From assembly GCF_024494385.1 (NCBI RefSeq), contig NZ_JAEVLT010000019.1, positions 1 to 64,000 on the forward strand: a DNA stretch of 64,000 bases, read 5' to 3'. Each line of letters begins with the position of its first letter. Position 1 is the stretch's first letter. The position numbers and the translations under genes are program-made. The notes below the pieces were generated by a model, which was given only the letters and a program-made list of their open reading frames with translations, did not search any database and was not told the origin of the DNA. This DNA comes from Bacillus sp. EB600 (GTDB lineage Bacteria; Bacillota; Bacilli; Bacillales; Cytobacillaceae). Shown piece after piece: positions 1 to 7,254 of this stretch.

Positions 1-359
1 CCCCTTTCTTACATTCTGTAGTGCTGCCGGCCAACGCAATTTTTTAGATTTTTAACCAGGGCTTTTTATAGTTATTTCTAAAGAAAAAAACTAGCCTTAA
101 GGCTAGTTGTCTTAAAACCACAGTTACGGGTCCAGTCAAAACGCAGATTTTATACGCTAAAGGATACTCAAAATTAAACTTCTCAATGGCTCAAACTGTT
201 TATCGTTGTTACTACCAAATAGAGCACATTTCTTCACACTGCTCATTATTTTATGTTAAGCTTTGCTGAAACATAGGGGCAACGAATATGTCCATATGTT
301 TACAGTTGTTAGTCAATGGGGAAGATAATAATGTGAACTTGGAAAGGGAGGAATGAAGA
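1..359. other. Intergenic, no gene seen
   Basis: No convincing reading frame. A small palindrome (CTAGCC-TTAA-GGCTAG, 92-107) could be a terminator for a gene outside the window. The first ~110 bases loosely resemble 7930-8040 (shared GTAGTGC-GCCG, TTTCT-AAGAAAA and CCTTAAGG), suggesting a diverged intergenic repeat. Confidence 0.4.
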
Positions 360-533
360 ATGGATGTGCCATTAACATCAAAGGAAGTCATTACTCAGAT
401 CCAGAGGTTACAGAACGAAGGTAAATCTCTAAAGAAAAAAGAGGTAAAACAACTTTATCCTGATTTAATGCGGAGTGCTTTGTATTATTACCCAAGTTGG
501 CAACTGGCCCTAGAAGAAAGTAAAACAGGCTAA
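360..533 (+). CDS. Small HNH-repeat-like protein (57 aa), paralog A
   Basis: ATG start 6 bases after a GGGAGGAATGAAG ribosome site. The 57-residue product ends in a block of the form PDLM-SALYYYPSW-LAL-ES. A second small protein in this window (25772-25948) has the same architecture (PELM-NALYYFSSW-TAI-QS). The pattern (a basic patch, then ALYY, a conserved Trp and a small amphipathic helix) resembles the short 'homing endonuclease associated repeat' seen as a DNA-binding module in HNH proteins, but here it stands alone with no nuclease domain. That family assignment is inference; the paralogy is read directly. A strong terminator follows at 598-634. Role unknown, possibly a small DNA-binding regulator. 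Confidence 0.7.
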   Translation: MDVPLTSKEVITQIQRLQNEGKSLKKKEVKQLYPDLMRSALYYYPSWQLALEESKTG

Positions 534-597
534 TTTACATTAAACATTAAAACAACATGAACTCAGTATTACGCGTTCAATAAACTAAATTACATTA

Positions 598-634
598 AAA
601 GCCGATTTCCAATTTGGAATCGGCTTTTTTCGTT
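598..634 (+). terminator. Rho-independent terminator
   Basis: GC-rich stem GCCGATTTCC / GGAATCGGC followed by TTTTTTCG; terminates the 57-aa gene. Confidence 0.85.
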
Positions 635-668
635 TTATAGTAAAAAAATATATAGATTAATCTGGTTG

Positions 669-920
669 TTACATAGGTCTTCTCAGATCCACAAGTCTTT
701 TACATTTTGAACATTCATACAGATTCGTTTCGATTTCTTGGTGCCTCTTTAGCTTCCGGCAAGTCTGGCAAGATAATGTTACGTATCTACCGGTTGAGAA
801 AGCGAATCCATTCCCTACTACCCTCTCTTGTTCCATTTCGATTTCCTCCTTTTCATTATTAAACAAAGCAAAGGCGAAAAGAACGGCCAAACCACCGGAG
901 ATGAAACTGACCCAACTCAT
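669..920 (-). CDS. Small membrane protein with zinc-ribbon-like cysteines
   Basis: 83-residue product with one hydrophobic segment near residues 3-20 (GGLAVLFAFALF), a charged linker, and a C-terminal CQTCRK ... CSKCKR pair of CxxC motifs that could bind zinc. It overlaps the 3' end of the upstream minus-strand gene (917-1186) by 4 bases (ATGA), so it is the last gene of a three-gene operon starting at 1598. No family recognised. The translational coupling and paired cysteines argue that it is real. Confidence 0.65.
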   Translation of the reverse strand: MSWVSFISGGLAVLFAFALFNNEKEEIEMEQERVVGNGFAFSTGRYVTLSCQTCRKLKRHQEIETNLYECSKCKRLVDLRRPM

Positions 921-1186
921 TGGTCTTCCCCATAAATTACGTAATTCTTTTGTTTATCATTCATTGATAACACTCTGAAGGCCGGTTCGGTGCAATATTC
1001 ATCCTGGATTTTTTTCATTAAATTAGCATCGTTTAAAAACATTTCAATCATTAAACCAGCCAATGTTGTCCATCTCATATTACAACTGATAGAAAGCCTT
1101 TTTAGTTTACTAAAGTATCGATTGGACAAACTTATATTCACCCGATTTACTCTTTTATTTCCTAGTCCCTTCCCTTCAATCATCAT
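917..1186 (-). CDS. Ribbon-helix-helix-like small protein (89 aa)
   Basis: A longer open frame runs upstream to 1303, but a perfect AAAGGAGG site sits 5 bases before tandem ATGs at 1186/1183, so 1186 is taken as the start. The core (VNRVNISLSNRYFSKL ... WTTLAGLMIEMFL) has the strand-helix-helix spacing of plasmid RHH DNA-binding proteins. Middle gene of the 1598-669 operon; it overlaps the next gene by 4 bases. Possibly an autoregulator or partition accessory; the function is inference. Confidence 0.65.
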   Translation of the reverse strand: MMIEGKGLGNKRVNRVNISLSNRYFSKLKRLSISCNMRWTTLAGLMIEMFLNDANLMKKIQDEYCTEPAFRVLSMNDKQKNYVIYGEDQ

Positions 1187-1235
1187 AAAACCTCCTTTTT
1201 GAAAAATGTATTGGATATTGTCAATGTCAACCGAG

Positions 1236-1598
1236 TTACACTGTAACAGTCTTAACGGGATCCATCGGTGGGGGGGAGGCCTTAGGCACATATTTAATTC
1301 CACCTTTATTAATGACTTTGATTGTTTCCCTATATGCCGGCATTTCTAGCCTTTTTTGTTTTGGAATATAGTTTTGATTTTTCCAATAACCTTCTTGATC
1401 CAAATTCCAATCAGGTTGAGGGAGGCAGGCACCATCTTTTTTATATTTTTTTAGAATAGATTGATATTCTTGAGAATGTGCTGCTACAAAAAGGGCTAGA
1501 CGAATGATTTGGTTGCGATCTAAATGAGTTGATTCATTCACTTCTTCTACATATTTTTGATATACGTCTGCATACCGGACAGATGGACGATAAACCAT
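1236..1598 (-). CDS. Hypothetical plasmid protein (120 aa)
   Basis: First gene of the minus-strand operon. ATG at 1598 follows GAGGAGGA with 9-base spacing. The N-terminal half (YADVYQKYVEEVN ... LDRNQIIRLALFVAAHS) has an RHH/helical flavour with a likely helix-turn-helix-like stretch. The C-terminal half is basic and proline-rich (KASPPPMDPVK). It is transcribed away from an XRE gene at 1845, with four palindromic half-operators between them, so both genes may be controlled by that regulator. Function unknown. Confidence 0.7.
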   Translation of the reverse strand: MVYRPSVRYADVYQKYVEEVNESTHLDRNQIIRLALFVAAHSQEYQSILKKYKKDGACLPQPDWNLDQEGYWKNQNYIPKQKRLEMPAYRETIKVINKGGIKYVPKASPPPMDPVKTVTV

Positions 1599-1701
1599 AT
1601 ATTTTTTCCTCCTCTATTCCTATCAAATTAGATCTGGCACCAGATGACGCCAGTTGGCACCAACCCTTTGTTAAATCATATGGACATAGGCTTGTACAAT
1701 A

Positions 1702-1795
1702 TTCCAAGTCGACTTGGAATACTTTCAAAGTCGACTTGGATAATTTTCAGAATATTTTTCTCTTTCAAAGTGGACTTGTATAAATTTCAAAGTTC
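1702..1795. promoter_or_regulatory. Operator array between divergent genes
   Basis: Perfect 18-bp palindrome TTCCAAGTCGACTTGGAA at 1702-1719, a close copy (TTCAAAGTCGACTTGGA) at 1724-1740, a third (TTCAAAGTGGACTTGTA) at 1764-1780 and a partial fourth (TTCAAAGTTCTTGT) at 1786-1799. Placed between the minus operon (1598) and the XRE gene (1845), they look like autoregulatory operators. Confidence 0.75.
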
Positions 1796-1844
1796 TTGTC
1801 CATAACGGTAGTAAAATAGACATTGATTAAGGAGAGAACATTGT

Positions 1845-2075
1845 ATGTTTGGATTATTTCAAGGAAAATCCAGGTCAAGGGTTGGCAAATGGTTAGATAA
1901 ACGAGGAATTACTCAAGAATGGCTGGCAAGTAAAACCAAAATTAGTCGAAATACCATCAGTAAAATCTCATCTGATAATGACTATTCTCCAACACTGCCA
2001 ACCATCAAGAAAGTTATGAAAGCCATTCGTGAAGTAGATCCGAGGGCTAAAACGCATGATTTCTTTGATATTTAA
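1845..2075 (+). CDS. XRE-family helix-turn-helix regulator (76 aa)
   Basis: ATG preceded by AAGGAG. Residues ~10-65 form a canonical HTH_3/XRE fold: RGITQEWLASKTKISRNTIS then a segment ending PTLPTIKKVMKAIR. The product ends DPRAKTHDFFDI. A clear paralog lies at 18378-18614 (minus), and the last 18 codons of a third copy survive as a fragment at 28132-28185. The four inverted repeats immediately upstream are the obvious candidate operators. Probably a plasmid copy or maintenance repressor; targets beyond its own promoter are not known. Confidence 0.85.
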   Translation: MFGLFQGKSRSRVGKWLDKRGITQEWLASKTKISRNTISKISSDNDYSPTLPTIKKVMKAIREVDPRAKTHDFFDI

Positions 2076-2194
2076 AAAAGTTATCTGGTAGCAGATATCA
2101 GGAGAAGAAAAAGGAAAATAGCATTAAGAATGTTTGTTCGTTTATTTTCTTTAAGTTATAATTTAACTATAACTGCATAAAGAGGTTTAAAGAA

Positions 2195-2449
2195 ATGAAT
2201 GTGACAATAGAAATACATTATATTGCTAATAGCAGATTAACACAGAGTGGTTCCTTTCGGTTAAGGGGCAAACAACCTGTGCAAGTGGCTTTAGATTTCT
2301 GGAAGCAGATAAAAAAAGAAATGTCTTATCATGCCAAGTTAGAAAAGGTTATTGTGGATGGCGATAAGGATATTACTGATTTAGTTCGGGAATTGGAAAA
2401 ATCGGAATGGAGAAGTATAGAGCAGGATCATTCAAATTTGCCTTTCTAG
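2195..2449 (+). CDS. Hypothetical protein (84 aa)
   Basis: ATG after AAAGAGG. Predicted as a mixed alpha/beta protein (beta-rich N-terminus IEIHYIANSRL, helix AL-FW-QIKKEM, strand KVIVDGDKDITDLV). The composition and a good ribosome site support expression. A terminator-like inverted repeat follows. No family recognised. Confidence 0.6.
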   Translation: MNVTIEIHYIANSRLTQSGSFRLRGKQPVQVALDFWKQIKKEMSYHAKLEKVIVDGDKDITDLVRELEKSEWRSIEQDHSNLPF

Positions 2450-2460
2450 TGAATAGGAGT

Positions 2461-2492
2461 AAAAAGTGTAACTACTGATTACGCTTTTTTAT
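2461..2492 (+). terminator. Terminator-like hairpin
   Basis: AAAAGTGTAA ... TTACGCTTTTTT directly after the 84-aa gene. A second AT-rich hairpin (GAACCT ... AGGTTC then TTTTTT) follows at 2538-2567. Confidence 0.6.
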
Positions 2493-2647
2493 ATGAAACT
2501 AAAAAACTTCACGCCGATTATTTAACTTCTCATTTTCGAACCTGTTTTTTTATAGGTTCTTTTTTGGAAAGACATATAGAAACTGCAAGAGGAGCCATTA
2601 TTTTAGCTATTATTTATGACATATTTATGAAATAACAACTAAATCAT

Positions 2648-2677
2648 TTGACTTATGTAAGCGTTTACATTTATAAT
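2648..2677 (+). promoter_or_regulatory. SigA promoter with cre (CcpA) box in the spacer
   Basis: TTGACT (2648-2653), an 18-base spacer, TATAAT (2672-2677). The spacer contains TGTAAGCGTTTACA (2656-2669), an exact fit to the Bacillus catabolite-responsive element consensus. CcpA binding there would block the promoter. The transcript would run into 2684-2822, which has no ordinary gene. Confidence 0.7.
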
Positions 2678-2683
2678 AATAAA

Positions 2684-2822
2684 TGGTCGGAGGTAACATC
2701 TGGGGTTATCACGGGTATTTCAGCGAAGGATGGGGCTAATACTAATTTCTCTTTTTATTTTCTGTGAATCTATAAAATTACATAATTTAAAAGATCGAGG
2801 AATATTAATCCTCGGTTTTTTT
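2684..2822 (+). ncRNA. Candidate small RNA or very small ORF transcript
   Basis: The ~140-base stretch between the cre-controlled promoter and a strong terminator (CGAGGA ... TCCTCG then TTTTTTT, ~2796-2822). It contains an 18-codon ATG frame at 2683 and a GGAGGT site with no good ATG at the right distance, so a regulatory RNA or micropeptide are both possible. Confidence 0.4.
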
Positions 2823-2916
2823 CTTTTTGTTTAGATTCCTTTAACTGTTTATAGGACTCTATAAACGATTTAAAGCGTTCTAAAAGCTTTTCATCAGCAC
2901 ACTTTATACCAAGCAT
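2770..2916 (-). CDS. Possible small protein (48 aa) or gene remnant
   Basis: ATG at 2916 has TAGGAG eight bases upstream. The product is lysine/glutamate-rich (DEKLLERFKSFIESYKQL) and looks like a helical C-terminal domain. The frame stays open upstream through a hydrophobic stretch (LFLGPLGASI), as if a longer protein lost its start. It runs antisense through the terminator of the candidate small RNA, so at most one reading is likely functional. Confidence 0.3.
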   Translation of the reverse strand: MLGIKCADEKLLERFKSFIESYKQLKESKQKEKNRGLIFLDLLNYVIL

Positions 2917-3039
2917 TATAGACGCTCCTAACGGGCCTAAAAAAGGCAAATAACACAGTTATTTTATAACATCATTTTCTTACATTGTTTTAATTCTTTT
3001 TTATTTGCTTGGTATTTTTTGGAGTATCATTCTAAATAT

Positions 3040-3064
3040 AGAACATTAGTTCTTATTAAAGAAC
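3040..3064 (+). promoter_or_regulatory. Overlapping inverted repeats before AbrB/MazE-like gene
   Basis: AGAAC-ATTA-GTTCT (3040-3053) overlaps GTTCTT-ATTA-AAGAAC (3049-3064), giving three alternating GAAC/GTTC half-sites. They lie over a plausible -10 (TAAATA) and directly upstream of the regulator start, as expected for autoregulation. Confidence 0.6.
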
Positions 3065-3081
3065 ACATATAAGGAAGGTTA

Positions 3082-3309
3082 TTGTTGAAACGCAACATAA
3101 TCAGGATCGGAAACTCACTTGGATTCATAATACCATCGACTTTTTTAGAAGAATTGGGTGTGTCTCAAAAAGATGAAGTTGAAATCGAGTTCCATAAAGA
3201 AATGAAGATGGTTACCATTAAAGACAAGGAAGCAACAAGTAATGAAAATCCTCTTGAAGTAACTGTTAAGAAAATCGTGGATGATTATCTTAACAAAAAA
3301 GGCTTATAG
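3082..3309 (+). CDS. AbrB/MazE-like (SpoVT-AbrB) DNA-binding protein (75 aa)
   Basis: Start is one of two tandem TTG codons (3082/3085) after AAGGAAGG. The N-terminal ~45 residues (IRIGNSLGFIIPSTFLEELG ... VEIEF ... MVTIKD) follow the swapped-hairpin AbrB fold used by MazE-type antitoxins and transition-state regulators. The C-terminal ~30 residues form an acidic/basic helix. No toxin gene follows: a terminator comes next and the neighbour is on the opposite strand. It is therefore a solitary regulator or an orphan antitoxin. Inverted repeats upstream suggest self-repression. Confidence 0.75.
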   Translation: MLKRNIIRIGNSLGFIIPSTFLEELGVSQKDEVEIEFHKEMKMVTIKDKEATSNENPLEVTVKKIVDDYLNKKGL

Positions 3310-3315
3310 ATTATA

Positions 3316-3344
3316 AGACATCGTTTCTATTTCCGATGTTTTTT
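3316..3344 (+). terminator. Rho-independent terminator
   Basis: ACATCG ... CGATGT followed by TTTTTTT, just after the AbrB-like gene. Confidence 0.75.
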
Positions 3345-3376
3345 TAATGTCAGATTCCCATATTCCAACCAAACTT

Positions 3377-3416
3377 AAAAAAATAGCTCTCGATGGAAAT
3401 CCGGTTCCTCGAGAGC
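3377..3416 (-). terminator. Terminator for the 3569-4072 gene
   Basis: Inverted repeat GCTCTCGA ... TCGAGAGC (3386-3416), followed on the minus strand by TATTTTTTTAAG. Confidence 0.7.
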
Positions 3417-3568
3417 ATTTATAAACAAGGGGGTCTTTATGCAAAAGCTTGTCTTTATAATAACTGATTAACCTTAACAACTCTTAAGTTGGTTCATTTT
3501 TCCATCCAATAGTATAAATATATTAACCTATCCATGCGTTAAACGAAGCATACCACCATAGTTAGGAA

Positions 3569-4072
3569 TTATTCCTTTTTTAAACGTTTTTTCTCCTGCT
3601 CATAAAAATCTTCAACTGTATATTTGCTCCAATACGGGGTTCCTGCAAGTTCAATATCTGCCTTTGGCAGCTTTCCTCGGCTGTAATACACATTCAACTT
3701 CCGTTTATCGTAATGTAAGCCGTTTTCAGACAAAAAGTCAGCAAACTGTTTTTGATTGAAATAATTTTCTCCAGGGTCTCGCAGAATGGATAAGGTAGGT
3801 TTTTGAATTAAATACGTATCCTCTCGAAAGAACTGAACCATTAATTCTAATGCGAATTCAAGCCACTCATCATCTAAAAATTCATACAGCCATCGTATAT
3901 TAAAACTTTCATATTCTGGGGCCTCAAAAAACCAAGCTAATTTTAAAAAAGTGGCTTCTACTTCAGTTAAATCTTTTAATGCTTCTTTCACTAAATCAAT
4001 GTTCTCATAAGCCTTTATTCTGCCTTTAAATTTCGGGAAAGTTTCAACGATGCGTTTGGCTGAGCTTTTCAT
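3569..4072 (-). CDS. Hypothetical protein (167 aa) under paired palindromic operators
   Basis: An upstream ATG at 4102 exists, but AGGAGGGG sits 5 bases before the ATG at 4072, which is used here. The product is mostly helical and rich in aromatic residues (FLKLAWFFEAPEYESFNIRW, then EWLEFALELMVQFF). Its C-terminus (YYSRGKLPKADIELAGTPYW) resembles a winged-helix-like turn, suggesting a DNA-binding or regulatory role. Two 15-bp palindromes upstream imply tight control. No family recognised. Confidence 0.7.
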   Translation of the reverse strand: MKSSAKRIVETFPKFKGRIKAYENIDLVKEALKDLTEVEATFLKLAWFFEAPEYESFNIRWLYEFLDDEWLEFALELMVQFFREDTYLIQKPTLSILRDPGENYFNQKQFADFLSENGLHYDKRKLNVYYSRGKLPKADIELAGTPYWSKYTVEDFYEQEKKRLKKE

Positions 4073-4085
4073 CTTATCCCCTCCT

Positions 4086-4133
4086 GTTGACTTAGTCAAC
4101 AATAGAATAAAATAAAAAGTTGACTAAGTCAAC
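4086..4133 (-). promoter_or_regulatory. Two 15-bp palindromic operators
   Basis: GTTGACTTAGTCAAC (4086-4100) and GTTGACTAAGTCAAC (4119-4133). Centres are 33 bp apart, about three helical turns, so two dimers would bind the same DNA face immediately upstream of the 167-aa gene. Confidence 0.75.
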
Positions 4134-4290
4134 TTCAAAACAGCAACCCCAAAATCTAAAAATAAAATCCTACTACTGGTTTTTGTAAATATTTAAGAAG
4201 TTTTGTCGCAACTATTCCAATTATGTGAAATTTTTCGCATAATATTTCTTGTATGCAGGTTAACACCAATCCATAACGACCAAGGGAGTT

Positions 4291-4476
4291 ATGATAATGT
4301 TTGTAGAGGACGATGAATTAGAACACAGGATCAACCTAATGAGAAAGAATTTGATCCTAATTGCAGAAGAAACTGGATTAAATAGCGATGACACTCTTCG
4401 TTATAGTCGGAAATTAGACGAGCTCATCACGCTGTATCAAAAAAGGAAAAATGAACATGTACAGAAGTTTAATTAA
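4291..4476 (+). CDS. Spo0E-like aspartyl-phosphate phosphatase (61 aa)
   Basis: Small two-helix protein. The first helix (LEHRINLMRKNLILIAEETG) and the second helix with the family signature around SRKLDELI match Spo0E-type phosphatases, where S-x-x-LD contacts phosphorylated Spo0A. Typical length for the family. Family members remove phosphate from Spo0A~P and delay sporulation. ATG follows AAGGGAG. A plasmid-borne copy could influence the host's sporulation timing; a second, extended Spo0E-like gene is at 16842-17234. Confidence 0.85.
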   Translation: MIMFVEDDELEHRINLMRKNLILIAEETGLNSDDTLRYSRKLDELITLYQKRKNEHVQKFN

Positions 4477-4518
4477 AAATCCTGCATTGTCACATTGTGA
4501 ATATGGGGATTTTTTTGA
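4474..4518. terminator. Terminator between convergent genes
   Basis: AAAAATCC ... GGATTTTTTTG separated by an imperfect stem, between the Spo0E-like gene and the 88-aa minus-strand gene. Confidence 0.55.
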
Positions 4519-4522
4519 TTTT

Positions 4523-4789
4523 TTAGCAAAAATCCACTGGATGCGAAACATCCCTTATCCCATTACTTTTATACGCTAATTGAATGAAATCATTCAGATC
4601 CTTTTGATCCACGATCTGTTCAAAGTCACATGGTTGTCCCAGTGTTATCCCTCTTCGATTAGCAACTGAAATGATTAGACCTAATTCATAATACATAGTT
4701 TTTGTTAATAAGCCTTTTTCAATATTTTTCATCATTTCATCATAAAATGCGATTAAAAAGTCAGTAGGCAGCTTTTCATAAAAATCCAC
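4523..4789 (-). CDS. Hypothetical protein (88 aa)
   Basis: ATG at 4789 preceded by AAGGGAGATG. A helical, acidic small protein (MDFYEKLPTDFLIAFYDEMM; later QKDLNDFIQLAYKS). Looks like a typical soluble plasmid-borne small protein of the Bacillus group. No motif that assigns a function. Upstream (4800-5000) contains only AT-rich sequence and a hairpin TGCTTCATC ... GATGAGGCA at ~4971-5001. Confidence 0.6.
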   Translation of the reverse strand: MDFYEKLPTDFLIAFYDEMMKNIEKGLLTKTMYYELGLIISVANRRGITLGQPCDFEQIVDQKDLNDFIQLAYKSNGIRDVSHPVDFC

Positions 4790-5002
4790 TATTACATCTC
4801 CCTTATCCTAAGTGTAGGAAAATCTTTTTGGACATTAATAGATCTGTTCTAGCTTCATTATAAATCGAAGATTGTAAAATATTTGTCGATTTAATTGAAC
4901 ATTAATTTACAGTTCCATTAAATTACATTGGTCAATATCAATAGAGCAATGAAAGCTTTCTAGGATGCTTCATCTATGCGCAGCATGGATGAGGCAGTCT
5001 TG

Positions 5003-5770
5003 TTATGACTTTAGTCAGTTGAGCTCGCGATAGCGTGCGAAACAAAAAACCACCTGCTATGCGGGTGGGTGATAAGTGGTTAGACCAAACAAAAAACTCA
5101 CTTTTTTCTATAATAGAGATTGTTCAAGCCTCTAAAATTAGAAAGGAAAGTGAGTTAATTGGAAAATAAAGCAAATAGTTTAGCACATACAAAATGGTTA
5201 TGTAAGTACCATATTGTGTTCACTCCAAAGTATAGACGAAAAATAATTTACAATCAATATAGAAGGAGTATAGGTGAAATATTACGAACGCTTTGTAACT
5301 ATAAAGGTGTACAGATAATAGAAGGTCACCTCATGCCAGACCATGTTCATATGTTGGTGAGTATTCCGCCCAAAATATCTGTTTCAAGTTTCATGGGATA
5401 TTTAAAAGGCAAAAGCGCATTAATGATTTTCGACAAGCATGCAAATTTGAAATATAAATTCGGAAATCGGCATTTTTGGGCTGAGGGATATTGTGTGAGC
5501 ACAGTAGGATTAAATGAAGCTACGATAAAAAAATACATCCAAGATCAAGAAAAACATGATATTGCATTAGATAAATTAAGTGTAAAAGAATATACGGACC
5601 CTTTCAAAGGGTAGCAAGTAATACCAATACCCTTTAAAGGGTGGCAAAAGTGGCAAAGGCAATAGAGGCTTGAATTAAAATGAAAGCCGGCGCCTTTAGA
5701 CGCTGGCCGGTAATATAGGCTTATAGCCGTTGTTCAAACCACCCGTTGGACTGGTGGTCATGATTTGGGG
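5003..5770 (+). mobile_element. IS200/IS605-family insertion sequence
   Basis: Contains a tnpA gene and terminal hairpins rather than inverted repeats, as in the IS200 group. The left-end region (5003-5112) is duplicated at 10383-10492, which fixes the left boundary near 5003. A right-end hairpin CCACCCGTTGGACTGGTGG lies at ~5741-5759. No tnpB, so IS200-like. The exact right boundary is estimated. Confidence 0.75.
5159..5614 (+). CDS. tnpA: IS200/IS605-family transposase TnpA (151 aa)
   Basis: HUH single-strand transposase of normal family length. The HUH motif is visible as MPDHVHML (~residues 59-66). The catalytic tyrosine is the Y in IKKYIQDQEKH near residue 125. The N-terminal W-C-KYHIVFTPKYRR block is the family signature. 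Start is TTG at 5159 after AAAGGAAAGTGAG. It would cut and join single-stranded ends at the hairpins of its own element. The frame is intact, so the element may be active. Two short hairpins (CCCTTT/AAAGGG) around and after the stop probably act as terminators. Confidence 0.9.
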   Translation: MENKANSLAHTKWLCKYHIVFTPKYRRKIIYNQYRRSIGEILRTLCNYKGVQIIEGHLMPDHVHMLVSIPPKISVSSFMGYLKGKSALMIFDKHANLKYKFGNRHFWAEGYCVSTVGLNEATIKKYIQDQEKHDIALDKLSVKEYTDPFKG

Positions 5771-5851
5771 CTCAATGCCCCTAAACAAGACAAACGACTA
5801 AAAAACAAAAATATAAAGAAGAGGGAGAACTTCCCCCCTCTCCTTCGATTC

Positions 5852-6295
5852 TTAGATGTACCCTTTCTCTTTTAAGCTGTAGTATTCAGCATTGGCATTC
5901 ACAATCAGGTGATCAAGGAGTTCAATTCCCAGAATCTGACCTGCTTCTACTAATCTACGCGTTACCTCTATGTCTTCTCTCGATGGTTCTACATTTTGGG
6001 ATGGATGCTGGTGACTTACAATGATGGATGCACTGTTATTAAGGATGGCAGACTTAAACACCTCTCTTGGCGTAACAATACTGGCATTCAAACTTCCGAC
6101 GTGACAACGATGAACAGCAACGACACGATTTTTCGTATTCAGGCTCATGACAAAGAATACTTCACGATCATCATCTCCAATAAATTGAGAGGCTATTTTC
6201 GCCCCATCTTCAGGGGAGCGAACAATATATTGTTCTCCTCCTTCAACCTCTTGAATGACTTGTTTAATACGTTGAATTTCGTATACTTTTTCCAT
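5852..6295 (-). CDS. RadC-like JAB/MPN domain protein (147 aa)
   Basis: Start ATG at 6295 with AAAGGGAG eight bases upstream; a GTG at 6304 is too close to that site. The product is essentially one JAB1/MPN+ domain: a metal-binding SHQHPS motif (~residue 105), followed by EPSREDIEVTRRL with the conserved Asp, and ending in YYSLKEKGYI. It lacks the N-terminal helix-hairpin-helix of full-length RadC, as is usual for plasmid and phage copies. Family members are putative metallo-isopeptidases; no DNA-repair role is established for these short forms. It lies directly next to the structured-RNA region. Confidence 0.85.
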   Translation of the reverse strand: MEKVYEIQRIKQVIQEVEGGEQYIVRSPEDGAKIASQFIGDDDREVFFVMSLNTKNRVVAVHRCHVGSLNASIVTPREVFKSAILNNSASIIVSHQHPSQNVEPSREDIEVTRRLVEAGQILGIELLDHLIVNANAEYYSLKEKGYI

Positions 6296-6330
6296 TTGTA
6301 ACACTCCCTTTCTTTGTTTGAGAAGGAAGC

Positions 6331-6985
6331 AATGATGGGCGCAAACCGTGTGAAGGGTTCGCTTACGAAGAAGCGAACTTGCCAGGCAGGCATAGGCAAC
6401 GGGCCTGCTTTTTGCCCGTTGTCGTTCAAAATCGAGTGAAGCCCAATGACTTAGGGGCAGTTGGAAAGCGTTTTTTGCTTTCTTACTGCTCCTTAGCCTA
6501 CTTGGCTTTGCCGATTTTGTTTGCCTGACGCCCGCCCTTCACACGGTCATAAGCCCACTCATTATAATAAGGAGAACAAAGAAGGCTTACTAACGCTAGA
6601 AAGGGCGGCCGTACATACCGAAAGGTATAGGACCGCCTAATGGCATTAGGGCTCGAAGCCCTTTTGCCATTAAAAAACTGGCCCAAGCGTCCGAGGCGAA
6701 CAGCTGCCGAAAGGTAGCAGCATCGGTTGAAAGGCGAGGCTCGACGCCGAGCTTTTCAATTAATATTAGCAATTTTTATTCAACAGGATTTCGACCGAAA
6801 GACTGTGAGTAAAAATCGCGTACTGTCTCCTTGCGTGAGCTTGGAGGCAGTACGCCTTTTTGGGGGTTCGATGCCCCCAAAAAGCCGTCAATTCTCTTTC
6901 AATCATTTGGAGCAACGCGCAGCGAGCGACACGATTCCTGGCTTAAGCCAGGAATCGTGTACGGTACACTTTTTAAGAGAATAGA
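6331..6985 (+). ncRNA. Candidate large structured RNA
   Basis: No protein-coding frame fits, yet the stretch is packed with GC-rich, nested inverted repeats. A closing stem pairs ACCGTGTGAAGGG (6345-6357) with CCCTTCACACGGT (6535-6547), flanked by GGGC/GCCC and AATGA/TCATT. Inside are hairpins at 6357-6378, 6397-6421 and ~6448-6496. Further hairpins: ATACC-GAAA-GGTAT (~6613-6627), TAATGGCA/TGCCATTA (~6639-6673), a GCC-GAAA-GGT loop (~6711), 6818-6855, 6856-6884, and a perfect 32-bp palindrome at 6929-6960 enclosed by ATTCTCTT/AAGAGAAT. GAAA tetraloops read correctly only on the plus strand. Could be a GOLLD/ROOL-like ornate RNA; the family is not established here. Confidence 0.55.
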
Positions 6986-6997
6986 AAAAAGGAGAAC

Positions 6998-7189
6998 TCA
7001 GTCCCCCTCTTTCCTCTCTGTGATTTCTTCCATGATGGATTCGATCCACTCGAGAGCTTCTTGTTTGTGGATGAAATCATCAGTGAGTCGAACAAATAGT
7101 GTACTGGATTCATCTTCTTGAAAAAATCTACCTACATAATAGCCTGTGCTTGATTTTGCTACCTTCAACCTATGACAACTTGTTCTCAT
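6998..7189 (-). CDS. Small acidic hypothetical protein (63 aa)
   Basis: ATG at 7189 with AAAGGAGTG upstream. The product (core STGYYVGRFFQEDESSTLFV, then a helix ALEWIESIMEEITER) has natural-looking composition, unlike the shadow frames around it. It lies between the two halves of the structured-RNA region and reads toward radC. No family recognised. Confidence 0.6.
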   Translation of the reverse strand: MRTSCHRLKVAKSSTGYYVGRFFQEDESSTLFVRLTDDFIHKQEALEWIESIMEEITERKEGD

Positions 7190-7254
7190 CCTCTATCACT
7201 CCTTTTTTGTTTGACCTCAACAAATCTTTGCGAAAAGGGCTGTCAATGGGCTTG

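Noticed and set aside
6600-6640. Group II intron domain V
   Set aside because: A GAAA-capped hairpin is present, but the AGC...GNRA...GUACGGUU pattern of domain V is not, and no intron-encoded reverse transcriptase is nearby.
6498-6686. 62-aa minus-strand protein (and the 78-aa frame at 6193-6429)
   Set aside because: Both frames run through perfect hairpins of the structured region and have no ribosome site; composition reflects the RNA, not a protein.
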